Below are positions 46,123 to 57,600 of a DNA stretch of 64,000 nt, piece by piece. Position numbers and translations under genes: made by a program. Numbering within the stretch: the first letter of the stretch is position 1; every line of letters begins with the position of its first letter. The stretch covers positions 146,501-210,500 of the forward strand of contig BLAL01000324.1 of the NCBI GenBank assembly GCA_015698045.1. Reading direction: 5' to 3'. The notes under the pieces are model-generated. The model was not told the origin of the DNA and did not search any database. It saw only the letters and a program-made list of their open reading frames with translations. Source of the stretch: Rhizophagus clarus. Its lineage: Eukaryota > Glomeromycota > Glomeromycetes > Glomerales > Glomeraceae.

Positions 46123-48147
46123 TACTTAAATTTATTATATGCTTTAATTATTTTATATAAAATATGATTATTAAATATGACTTTTTAATAACTCAGTCCA
46201 CATTCCTGCTTATATAATTATCAATCTATTTATTATATCTTGTTCAATATGAAATCAGTATCATGCCGATAAAATTTATTAATTTCATCATTTCCATAGT
46301 TATATGTAATACATATATAGCAAGAAAGAGGTTTATTATAGAATAATACTAGTTATTTATTAAGCATATTGAACTTATACTTCTAATAGATATTATAGTT
46401 TTAATTCAAAATTCTTTATTTTAAAAGTGGGTGATAAGATTATTAATAGATAAGAGAAACGTAGGGCACAAAAAAAACATGTGCCGCTTAATATATGCAT
46501 TCTTAATGAATGTGAAATCCTATAAATCAATAAGCAAACAAATATATAGTAACTTTGGTTATCAAATTTTATTAACATATAAATTTTATCCTTCTCCAGA
46601 GGAAATCAGGATCCTGTTACTTGACTCCACGAGTTCAATTTCAACCGCTACTGCTAATTAATGGCATAATGGTTGGAGATTGCAAATCGTGCCTGCCTAT
46701 TAGAAACATTTTTTTATCTCAATTTTATTTAACAAAACAAGTGGAAAAAATGCTAAAAGGCTTTGGAATCCATTTAAAACCATTACGGTTAATCCTTTCA
46801 AGAAAGAGCATTGAGATTAATATGATGACCTCTTTATTATTAAATAACGAATAAAAAATAAAGAAAAAAAAGATGAAGAAAAATGAATCGATTGTGATAA
46901 TTACAAAAAAAAATTTGAGATTATTTTAATATTAATAAATATAAGGCAGTATCACAAAAAAATGACAAAGAATAGTACTGCAGCTGCTTATTTTATTAAT
47001 AAAAATAGATTTTATCTCTAATTAAAACAAAATTATTGAAATCTTTTATTGTAACAAATCTCTGGCCATAGTCCAAAAGGAGTAGCTTTTTGGCTAACAT
47101 CACACATTATTTTTTGCACCAGGCATCATACAAATTGAGCAAAGAAATCTTAGCCCAGATTTATATAGTAATATTCCTGCTCTTAATATAGTATTAGCTA
47201 TTCAAATTTTTAACTATTATAATAGCTACTTTATATTTTATTTTCTTTTTTCAATCTTTTACTTAGCCTTCTCGTGGCCTATTATTTTTTAATTTTTTTT
47301 TATAATTTTTACTTTATTATGGCAGCTAAAAATACCATCGAAATGCTCACAAAAAAATTAAAGAACAGGATTTCAGCTACAAATTTTTATAAACGTTAAT
47401 AAAGTATGCTGGAATAATCTATGAACTTATTAAAATTGCATTAGACATATATTTTATAATATTACAAAAAATTTTTATCATATATCAAAAGAAATGAATT
47501 ATCTTATTCAGTTATTTCTTATTTTTTACAATTTATTAGATTTATACTATCTAATTCTTTTAATAAGTGAAAATTCATTTTATAAGTTACACCTTCCATT
47601 ATAATATTATATAATTGACAATTATTTTACACTTTTACTATTAAATATTGATAATTAGTACTTAAACTAAAGTTATTACAAAAGAAATAAGCAAAAAGAA
47701 AAACTACCTATTTTTAAGTTATGTAGGAAAAATCAATGTGATCAAAAACATTAAGCTGAATTAAACATAATTTGTTTCAGTCATTAAGTCAGTAATAAGA
47801 AGATCAATTTAAGAAAATCATATAATAATAATGTAAATCATGATTAAAGAAAATAAGTTAACTTATTATAACAGCTTGGAAACTACAGCTGTTCGACACA
47901 GACATGCAGTTGAAGAAATAGATTTAATCGTGAAAGGGTTAGAGACAATAAGGCAGAGGGATGGCAGAAAGTTATCAATGTTATGTTGAGTCCAATAATC
48001 TTAATCCCCAAGTTTGGTTTCGTACGATCACTGATCATTTGTGAAACAAAAATTTGCGTTAAAGATTTCATAAAAGCATATCAGGAGCGAACGAAATTCA
48101 TCACGTGATACCAAAGTAGTTAATATTAAGATATCGTTAATAGTCCG
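46123..48147. other. Degenerate sequence, possible mobile-element remains
   Basis: Overlapping short frames at 46393-46854 include the non-random pieces PRVQFQPLLLINGIMVGDC and WHNGWRLQIVPAY in different frames, with no consistent protein. A third, diverged copy of the dispersed motif lies at 47395-47418. No intact gene is seen up to the LINE boundary. Confidence 0.35.
47395..47418. repeat. Dispersed motif, diverged copy 3
   Basis: Reads GTTAATAAAGTATGCTGGAA, preceded by TTTCAGCTAC at about 47371, the same arrangement as copy 2. Confidence 0.45.
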
Positions 48148-48160
48148 TATGAATAAAATT
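48148..48160. repeat. Left 13-bp target site duplication of the LINE
   Basis: TATGAATAAAATT occurs here and again at 60830-60842, immediately outside the LINE body. An exact 13-bp direct repeat at the predicted ends of a non-LTR retrotransposon fits target-primed integration. Confidence 0.7.
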
Positions 48161-50461
48161 GAAAAAACTTTTTCTCGACGATCCCTAGACCAAAATTCAC
48201 TGAAGAAAAGAAAGTGCCTAAACACATAGTTCTCACTAAGTAAACCACTTTTTTTATTACATTTTTGAATTCCCGAGATCAAGTTACATATAAAAAACCA
48301 GTTACTTCAAAAACAACACAAACAAAAAAAAAAAAAAATTTTTTACAACAATATGAGTGCCACACCACCTTCTACCAGAAGAACTAGAAGTGCCACTAAG
48401 ATGTCGTCCAAAACCACAAGGACAGACAAACAAATCACTGAAGAACGTATACTCCCATTGACATAGACGTAATAACTCATCAAAACAAAACCAAAAAAAA
48501 TAGAGTTTCCGCCGACAATGATGCGGACGATGCCTTTTGGGAACAAACTAACAACGGAGGAAACCCTGAAGTTCCCAACACAACTCAGGAACCACCTAAT
48601 CCCACCAAAAAATCTGACAACAATAAAGAAGAATATCACAACAAACTTCCTCCAGAACCCACCCTTCAAGAAATCTCTAAAGAATTTTTGCAAAAAAACG
48701 CGAACTCACTTGACGCATCAATTCACAACAGTCACATGACTGTTGACCGACCAACACCAATCATCAACGAACACAACACAGATGATACGAATAAGGAAAT
48801 TAACCCCTAACTAACCTCAAAAAGAAATTCGACCAACCTCCAATAGTGGAACAACTTGACTTAAACACCTTCGCCATCAAAGAACTTTTCGAAACAAAGA
48901 ATTTCCAACAAATACAAAAAAAAATAAGAGAACGTTTCTCTACCATAAATGGATTCGAATGCATAGAACCAGAAGAAACATATAATGACACTAAAATTGT
49001 CAAAATTAGTTTCAGCAATCAATCCTCACGTGATGCCATAAACGGAGTCAAAAAAGGGAATGACCCGGTTATTTTCCACACCTACAACAAAGAAAATGTT
49101 GACACATTAACCAAAGAATTCAGGAATAACAAAGCATCACACATCATAAGAGTGATGCACGTACCTAAAATCTTCAAAGAATCCGATATAATCAAAATTT
49201 TCTCAGTTTACGGAGAAATAAAGTCAATCTCCAAAACGAAAACCAGTAACACCTCAAAAAATAGACCCAACAGAAACAAAAAAACATCATCCACTCTATA
49301 TGATACGTACTTCATTGCATTCACGGACGCACGATCCGCGAAAAAATTCTTTATTAACGACATATGGTCAATACAGGTGGAAAAATTCTTATTAAGAATA
49401 CTTCCAGTAGATCCCACAAATGAAGAATACCAAAGAAGGACAGAATTCAGCTATAAAATTACAGGACTTCACATGGACACAACCTTTTACGACATAGAAC
49501 AAATAATCAAAAAAATCAAAGGACAGACATGTTATCTCCCACCGATCGAAATCAACTCAAAAAGGAAAACTAGGACAGCTTACATATATGTCAAACCAGA
49601 AGATTACCAACACGAAATCTGGAACGTCCCCGTAGGCAAAGATCGTACTATCTATATTACTCCTTCAAATCATAGCGTATGCTCAGTCTGTGGAGACCAC
49701 AATCATAACGTATCCACATGCAATCGCTATGAATCATTGGAACCATACCTCCGCCCTAATAAAGAACAACGGGTGGAGTTAGACGATAACTCATCCTTCC
49801 TCCCCAATTACCTACGAAACATAAGACCAAATAACCAGTAACCACTAAAAGATTCCCCCATAAATAAAAATACTAAATCGAATCCTACTAACAACCAATA
49901 CAGATCAAATAACACACAGGGTAATAGATACCAGAACAAAACCTGAAACAACAGCACAAGACATAACCGCTCAAGATCCAGATCCAGAATCAACACCTCG
50001 TCCTCGGACTACTTCCCCCCACGAGGCAGATCAACAAACCAGGTTATTACCAACAACAGTGATAACAACATGGCTATCAACAAACAATATGAAAACCAAA
50101 TAAACAACCTGAGGAAAGATATTAATTTGCTTTCAAAAGAACTAAACACCTTAAAAGCAAACCAAGAACAACAAGAAAAAATCACGGAAGACCTCCGTCA
50201 ACAAATAAGAAAATTCACAGAATCCCAAGAACAAATGGCGAAACAAATCCACATCAGAAAATATTCAAGCGATCAACCGCACACAATCAATGATCCTTGA
50301 ACAAATACAACTACTCCATCGCCCGACAAATAACAACAGACAACACACCAGAAGAGCATCACCTCGTCCACATGTAAGATCCCTAGCGCCATCAGAACTC
50401 TCAATTCCCGAACACTTTTTAACGGAAAGTGAACAGCAAGGAGAAGACACAGGTCGAATGG

Positions 50462-50700
50462 AGTCAAATCGGTCATCAATCGGTCATGTGACTGATTGGT
50501 AACCGATTGGATACCTATTGATGACTGATTCTTTCAATAGGTCATCAATCAGGTATAAATTCCAAATCGGTTATCAACTGGTCATATGACTGATTGATGA
50601 CTGATTGGTGTACGGTTGAATTTACCAGTTATCAATAGGTTACCAATCGACCATATCAGATTGATGACCGATTGGTTGCTAATTGGCTTATTATATATTA
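50462..50700. repeat. Left subterminal repeat cluster of the CACTA-like element
   Basis: Many copies of AATCGGTCATCAATCGGT-like and GATTGATGACTGATTGG-like words occur on both strands, the same words found at the right end (54180-54376). In CACTA elements such subterminal arrays are transposase-binding regions. That role here is by analogy. Confidence 0.75.
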
Positions 50701-50849
50701 GCGGATTTTTTAGATTTTTTCAATAATGTCGTTTTAAAATATTTAATTTATAAACCATTTTAAAACTCTAAACTCTGATAGAAATTTTTTTTGATAGATT
50801 TTCTAAGATTCATATAGGATATTTTTGATAAATAGAGATATTTTTATTT

Positions 50850-52740
50850 TTTGAGATTTCTAAAAGTTTGTATGGAAAGAGTTTATATGGGATATCTGAT
50901 AAAAAATTTTTTTTATTTTCTAAGAGTTCGTATGGAAAGAGTTCATATGGGGATATCTGATAGAAAAATTTTTTTTAAGAGATTTTCTAAGAGTTCATAT
51001 GGGAAAGGTTTGTTGGATATCTTTGATAGAAAATTTTTTTTAAGAGATTCTCTAAGAGTTCGTATGGGAAGAGTTTGTATGGGATATCTGATAGAAAATT
51101 TTTTTGCGAAATTTTCTGAGTTCGTATGGGAAGGGTTCGTGTAGGATATCTGATAGGAAATATTTTTTTTGAGAGATTTTCTAAGAGTTCGTATGGGAAG
51201 GGTTCGTATAGATTCTTTGTTAGAAAATTATTTTTATAGATTTTCTAAGAATTCGTAAAGGAACAGTTCGTATGGGATATTTTGATAAAGATTTTCCAAG
51301 TGTTCATATGGAAAAAGGTTCATATGGGATGTCTTTGATAGAAAATTTTTTTTAAGATTTTCTAGTGTGGGAAGAGTTCGTATGGGATATCTGGTAGAAA
51401 ATTTTTTTTGAGAGATTTTCTAAGAGTTCATATGGAAAGAGTTCGCATGGGATTCTTTGATAGAAAAGTTGTTTTTTAAGAGATTTTCTAAGAGTTCATA
51501 TGGAAAGAGTTCGTATGGGATATCTGATAGAAAAATTTTTCTTAAGAGATTTTCTAAGAGTTCATAAGAAAAGCGTTCGTATGGGATTCTTTGATAGAAA
51601 ATTTTTTTTTAAGAGATTTTCTAAGAGTTTGTGTGGGAAGAGTTCGTATGGGATATCTGATAGAAAATTTTTTTGTGAAATTTTTTAGGGTTCATATGGA
51701 AAGGATTCGCATGGGACATTTTTGATAAATAGATTTTTTTTTTTTTATTTCTAAGAGTTCGTATGGGATATCTGATAGAAAAATTTTTCTTAAGAGATTT
51801 TCTAAGAGTTCATATGGAAGGGTTCGTATGGGATTCTTTGATAGAAAATTTTTTTGAGAGAGATTTTCTTAGAGTTCGTGTGGGAAGAGTTCGTATGGGA
51901 TATTTTAATAAAGATTTTCCAAGTGTTCATATAGTAGGGGGTTCGTATGGGATATCTTTGATAGAAAATTTTTTTTAAGAGATTTTCTAAGAGTTCGTAT
52001 TGGAAGAGTTCGTATGGGATATCTGATAGAAAATTTTTTGTGAAATTTTTTAGGGTTCATATGGAAAGGATTCGCATGGGATTCTTTGATAGAAAATTTT
52101 TTTGAGAGAGATTTCTAAAAGTTCATATGGGAAGAGTTCGTATGGGATATCTGATAGGAAATTTTTTTTTGAGATTTCCTAAGATTCGTATAGGATATTT
52201 TTGATAAATAGATTTTTTTTTTTATTTCTAAGAGTTCGTATGGGATATCTGATAGAAAAATTTTTCTTAAGAGATTTTCTAAGAGTTCATATGGAAAGGG
52301 TTTGTATGGGATTCTTTGATAGAAAATTTTCTTAAGAGATTTTCTAAGAGTTCGTGTGGGAAGAGTTCGTATGGGATATCTGATAGAAAAATTTTTCTTA
52401 AGAGATTTTCTAAGAGTTCATATGGAAGGGTTCGTATGGGATTCTTTGATAGAAAATTTTTTTTAAGTGATTTTCTAAGAGTTCGTATTGGAAGAGTTCG
52501 TATGGGATGTCTGATAGAAATTTTTTTTGTGAAATTTTTTAGGGTTCATATGGAAAGGATTCGCATGGGATTCTTTGATAGAAAATTTTTTTGAGAGAGA
52601 TTTCTAAAAGTTCATATGGGAAGTGTTCGTATGGGATATCTGATAGGAAATTTTTTTTTGAGATTTCCTAAGATTCGTATAGGATATTTTTGATAAATAG
52701 ATTTTTTTTTTGAGGTTTCCTAAGAGTTTGTATGAAATAT
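50850..52740. repeat. Minisatellite of ~45-60-bp units with higher-order structure
   Basis: Several tens of degenerate units are built on GAGTTCGTATGGGATATCTG, ATAGAAAATTTTTTT and AAGAGATTTTCTAA. Variants (GGATTCGCATGGGATTCTTT; GATAAATAGATTTTTTT) recur in blocks: the order around 52040-52220 is repeated at about 52525-52705. The ORFs through it (VRMGYLIEKFFLRDFL-type peptides) are by-products of the repeat. Confidence 0.9.
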
Positions 52741-53165
52741 TTTTAATAGAGGATTTTTTTAGATTTCATAACATTTTAAAAAAACAATACACTTTTTATT
52801 AAATTTATTTTAAATAAGTTAATATTATTAAAAAAATTAGGTATCCGAAAGTCCAAGGCAAATTATAATATATGACTATATGAGATGAAAAATTACAACT
52901 AACGATAGTAGGTTTTCAATTTATCTATTATTAACCAATCAAAATTCGGTCTGATCTTATGCACGTGACCTGATCTTAACATGCATATAAATAACCAAAC
53001 GCGACTCTGTTTATTTTTCAAAAATCATACACCCTTTCTTTTCTGTTTTCTTCTTACTCTCATTACATTTTACAGGTATATTAATTATTGTATTTTTGCC
53101 ATTAAATTTATGGTAATGATTACTGACTATATTTTATTTTATAATATTAACTTTACCTTTTTTTA
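52741..53165. other. AT-rich single-copy core of the CACTA-like element
   Basis: Only short ORFs (for example 52981-53166) are present and no transposase motif was recognised. Confidence 0.5.
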
Positions 53166-53411
53166 ATATTACTAATGTTATTCTTTTTTTTTCATATTTT
53201 ACTAACATCATCACGTATTTTTCTTTTTTTTTTTTTTATAAATTTTATCAAACTCTTCATAATACTAACTTTTTGTATTTGTGTATTTTATTATTACTAA
53301 TGTTATTCTTTTTTTTTTATATTTTACTAACATCATCACGTATTTTTCTTTTTTTTTTTTATACATTTTATCAAACTCTTCATAATACTAACTTTTTGTA
53401 TTTGTGTATTT
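53166..53411. repeat. Tandem duplication, two ~124-bp copies
   Basis: ATTACTAATGTTATTCTTTT starts both copies (53168 and 53292). Both include CTAACATCATCACGTATTTT and CAAACTCTTCATAATACTAA and are nearly identical, so the duplication is recent. Confidence 0.85.
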
Positions 53412-53624
53412 TATTATAATTATTACTAACTTTTTATATTTACGCTTTACTATTTATTTATTAAATATTACTAACTTTATTAGTCATATACTAACATATT
53501 ATTATAATAAATGTTTTTATTTTAAATACTTATCTGTTATTAATATAAATAAAGATACTATGTGTTTTATTATGTGCTATAATAAATTTTATTATTCATT
53601 ATATTATTCTACAAAAATTGGTCA

Positions 53625-54250
53625 TTCGACCATCAATTGACCATAATTGACCATAATTTGACCACATAATTTGACCACATAAATTGACCATAAATTGACC
53701 ATAAATTGACCATAAATTGACCATAAATTGACCATAAATTGACCTTAATTTGACCTTATTTGACCTCCTTAATTTGACCATAATTCGACCATAATTTGAC
53801 CTTAATTTGACCTTAATTCGACCTTAATTCGACCATAATTTTGACCATAATTTGACCATAATTCGACCATAATTTGACCATAATTTGACCATAATTTGAC
53901 CTTAATTTGACCTTAATTTGACCTTAATTTGACCTTAATTTGACCTTAATTTGACCTTAATTTGACCTTAATTTGACCTTAATTTGACCTTAATTTGACC
54001 TTAATTTGACCTTAATTTGACCTTAATTTGACCTTAATTTGACCTTAATTTGACCTTAATTTGACCTTAATTTGACCTTAATTTGACCTTAATTTGACCT
54101 TAAATTTGACCTTAATTTGACCTTAATTTGACCTTAATTTGACCTTAATTTGACCTTAATTCGACCATTTGACCATATTTTGACCATTAATCGACCATCA
54201 ATCGACCATCAATCGACCATCAATCGACCATCAGTTGACCATCAATCGGC
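53625..54250. repeat. 11-bp satellite (TTGACCATAAA / TTTGACCTTAA units)
   Basis: More than 50 units of 11 bp in one orientation. The sequence grades from GACCATAAATT at the left, through a homogeneous GACCTTAATTT core (about 53890-54150), to CGACCATCAAT at the right, where it merges with the subterminal motif of the transposon. Confidence 0.92.
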
Positions 54251-54376
54251 CTGCCCGATTGATGACGGATTTTGGCGGAAATCGGCTATCAATCGGCCAC
54301 CCGATTGAATACTTATTGAATCAATCAGTTATCAATAAGATACCCGATTGATAGCTGATTGGTGACTGATTTGCCA
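54251..54376. repeat. Right subterminal repeat cluster of the CACTA-like element
   Basis: Words such as CGGCTATCAATCGGCCACC, CCGATTGATAGCTGATTGG and GATTGATGACGGATT match the left subterminal cluster in both orientations. Confidence 0.75.
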
Positions 54377-54656
54377 CCATTCGACCTGTGAGACCCTTAC
54401 GAGGACAGAGACGAAAATAGCTCATCGGAACAACTCCGATTTAATTCTCAATCCCGATCACCTTCTATAATCTATGACGACAACAACGGTAACTCCAACA
54501 ACAACAATCGATCCAACAACTTCTCATTTTCCAGCATTTATCCAGGCAATTGGATGCAACGCTATTGAGAACTGACACCGATTTATTGAAAACCCAAAAA
54601 CGTCACAACCCAACAATAATTATAAACACACACTACAACAAATACAATATTCATCA

Positions 54657-57600
54657 ATGATAGTACAACCAAAAAGAAAACACACTGGTTACGATAATAA
54701 CGAAAACATATCAAAAAATAAAAAAATTAAAAAAATTAAGAACTCACCATCAGTTACGCAAAACAATAATAATAACACCCTAACCAACTACCACCATAAC
54801 AATAATACTAACATAAATTTCCAGAATCGAAAAATCAACAACAATGATGACCTAGACATACTCAACGCTATCAACGACTTACCACCTGGTTCATACCCTA
54901 CATACAACTCAAACAGCCAAAACAACAATTACGATAAAGATTACATAAAAATAGGGACACTGAACATACAAAGTGGTTTTAACAACAAAAAATCTGACAT
55001 CCTGGAATATTTTATTACTAACAATTATGACATCCTAGCCATCCAAGAAATGCACATAACTAATCCTCATTTATTCACCAACATGAAGAAAATCAGCATT
55101 TCTAACAATGAGGAAAATATCAACCTATATATCTACAAAGACACGAATGGAAACACTGTCACGGACTCACATAGCGGAGTCTGCATAATCATGAAGGAGG
55201 AATTACAAAAAAGAGTTTCAACAGTCAAAACACACAAAGGCAGAGTCTTAACAATAGAACTCCACTTTAAAAAAATACACCTATTAATTATTAACACTTA
55301 CATCCCGACTAACAATCAGAAAAAAGAACAAATAGAAACATGCTATAAACAAATTGAAACACTAATCAACTCTCATTCATCAAAACCCAACGCACACATA
55401 ATCTTATTAGGCGACTTTAATGTACAACCACGTAAACAAGACCGAAAGAACAACGCATGGAAAGCCCGCATTTATAGTATATTAAAAATGGCATCGATGG
55501 TGAACGCGATAAAACAACATCACGATAGATACCTTCCCACGCACGCTCCTGCAACTACTAAAGAATTTACATCTGCAATTGACCACATATACACCACACA
55601 AAATTTAATAGACCACAGTTATTACGCTTCAACGGCCACCATCGATCCACAGTTACATTTTAATACTGATCATAAATGCGTCTTCCTAATCATTCACCAC
55701 GATTACATATTCAAAAATCCTAATTACCGCAAACAAAATATATATAAAAGCAAGAACACCACGCGGAAAAATATTTACAATTACCACAAAATGAATGATG
55801 AGTTATGGCTACAGTACACAGAAGGAACGAAAAACTACTTGGCTTTCCACCGCCTAGAATACGCGGATGCAGTACTGAACCCATTACACACATCAACCAT
55901 TCAAGCCATCGAAACTAAGTGGACCATATTAAAAAAATCCATCTTAGCCGCGAAAGCTCAATACATACCAATGTACAATATCAAGGCAACCAATAGAAAC
56001 AATACACCATTACCGATCCGACAGAAAGAAAATATGATCCTTCAAATACATCACGCTCTTCTCAATTTTAGTATTAAGAAAATTATTCATCGAATGGCCA
56101 TGGAAAACGAACAAAGTCAGAGCATCACTATAGACAATATTCCTCTGGAGAAATGGCAAGCCTATTGGAATATATAGCCTTTAATAAGTAAAACGTTATA
56201 CAAGGCCAATAACCTATTCGACAAAATAATTTTTAATTATTTACCCCTTTCTATAACACAATCGAACTATACTCAAACGAAACGAAGCATTAAACAAGGC
56301 CTATTGATGGCCAAAGAAATCAAACAAGCCGCGATCGCTAAACATGATATCACTAATATTAACTTCCATATTTTAAATCGAAATAATAATTTAGAAAATA
56401 ATCAACGGAAGATGATCAACTCTTTGTTGGATCGAAAACCACGTCACATCCGATTAGATCGTCTCCTTGTCCCAGCATCCGATGACCTTAACGAGATAAC
56501 ACTAACAAGAGACCCTAAATTAATCGAACAACATTCGATTCAACATTTCCAATTATTAGGATCTTCTAGCAAAGAGGAATTAATACAATCAATCAAACCC
56601 TATTCGAACTTAGGGGACATTCCAGAAGAATTTCGCCCATTTTACGCCCCTATTCAAACCATCGACCAGACACAATATGATTGTGTCCTGGAAGAAATTA
56701 CTAACGACGAAATTCTTTCCACTCTCAAATCGTTACCGAATCACAAAGCACCCGGCATTTCTGGAATCACCTATGAAGATCTAAAACACGTACATCCTAA
56801 TGTCATACAGTATACCACTGACCTCTTTAATCTCTGCTTACGGACCAGCTCCATACCAAGAGACTGGAAGAAGGCGTTACTCTTTCCTATCCCTAAACCA
56901 AAAGAATGGGGCAGTGATATTAATAACACAAGACCGATTATACTCTTAGAAACGTTACGAAAATGTTTCATCAAGATCTTTACCACCAGATTACATGCAA
57001 TCCTATCACAACGACATTTCCTTCAACCTAATAATCGCGCAGGTCTACTAGGGGAATCCACATACCAGCCATTACAACATTTACACCACGCAATAGAAAT
57101 GGCCAAGAAATATAAGAAGGAAATCTGGATTGGCGTCCAAGACCTTTCCAAGGCCTACGATCACATAAACATTTCCCTCCTACGTCTTGCCATGGCACGT
57201 CTACGTATTCCCCAAACAATTATCGAAATAATTTTACAACTGTTCACAGATCGGACTAACCGCATTATCCTTCATAACGACAATATTTCGGATCCTTATC
57301 AAGTAATGCAGGGTATAGACCAAGGAGAGGTAGTTAGCCCCCTCCTATGGATCATATACTACGATCCACTGTTCGCGAGAATTAACTCCCTACGAGAATT
57401 GGCATTTACTGTGGAACTGCAGCAAATCAAAAATATATGGAATCCAGCTGCCGATCAAAAAGTTGCCTACTCAACGACCGTCCAGAGTTATCTGGACGAT
57501 ACCACATGGGTCGCACCATCACTAACCCATATGAAAACGCTCCTAGAAATCTCCAATGAATTCTACGAATTAGCCAACATACAAATCAATAAGGATAAAT

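Larger units (their letters stand above)
50448..54390. mobile_element. CACTA-like non-autonomous DNA transposon (3,943 bp) nested in LINE ORF1
   Basis: Perfect 14-bp terminal inverted repeats: CACAGGTCGAATGG at 50448-50461 and its complement at 54377-54390. The 3-bp AGA is duplicated at 50445-50447 and 54391-54393. Removing the element and one AGA rejoins LINE ORF1 in frame (QQGED into DPYEDRDEN), which proves the boundaries. CAC ends, a 3-bp duplication and dense subterminal repeats in both orientations fit the CACTA (EnSpm/CMC) superfamily. No transposase ORF is present. The interior is a minisatellite (50850-52740), AT-rich unique DNA, a 124-bp duplication and an 11-bp satellite. Confidence 0.9.
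48353..54568 (+). pseudogene. LINE ORF1 (RRM-like + CCHC zinc knuckle + coiled coil), broken
   Basis: Starts MSATPPSTRRTRSATKMSS at 48353. A one-base frameshift near 48451 leads into SADNDADDAFWEQ, and another shift near 48805 leads into the long frame 48846-49841. That frame has an RRM-like region (HIIRVMHVPKIF, IKIFSVYGEIKSI, YFIAFTDARSAKKFF). It also has a CX2CX4HX4C knuckle (CSVCGDHNHNVSTC, codons from 49681). In-frame stops are TAA 49839-49841 and a TGA near 49945. Beyond them, in the same frame, lie an Arg/Ser stretch and a coiled-coil segment (50070-50270). After another frameshift near 50280 the frame reaches the nested transposon at 50448. It resumes at 54394 with DPYEDRDENSSSEQ and stops at TGA 54566-54568. 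ORF1 proteins of this type bind the LINE RNA. Confidence 0.85.

Noticed and set aside
48028..48739. Minus-strand ORFs at the LINE 5' end
   Set aside because: Antisense to LINE 5' UTR and ORF1, which have recognisable coding features on the plus strand.
50851..52594. A series of ORFs encoding MGYLIEKFF/RVHMERV-like peptides
   Set aside because: By-products of the minisatellite; frames, starts and ends change with each unit and no transposase motif is present.
53625..54250. CRISPR-like regular repeat
   Set aside because: The units are contiguous 11-bp satellite repeats without spacers, in a eukaryotic transposon.
56771..57219. Minus-strand ORFs inside ORF2
   Set aside because: Antisense shadows of the reverse-transcriptase domain.
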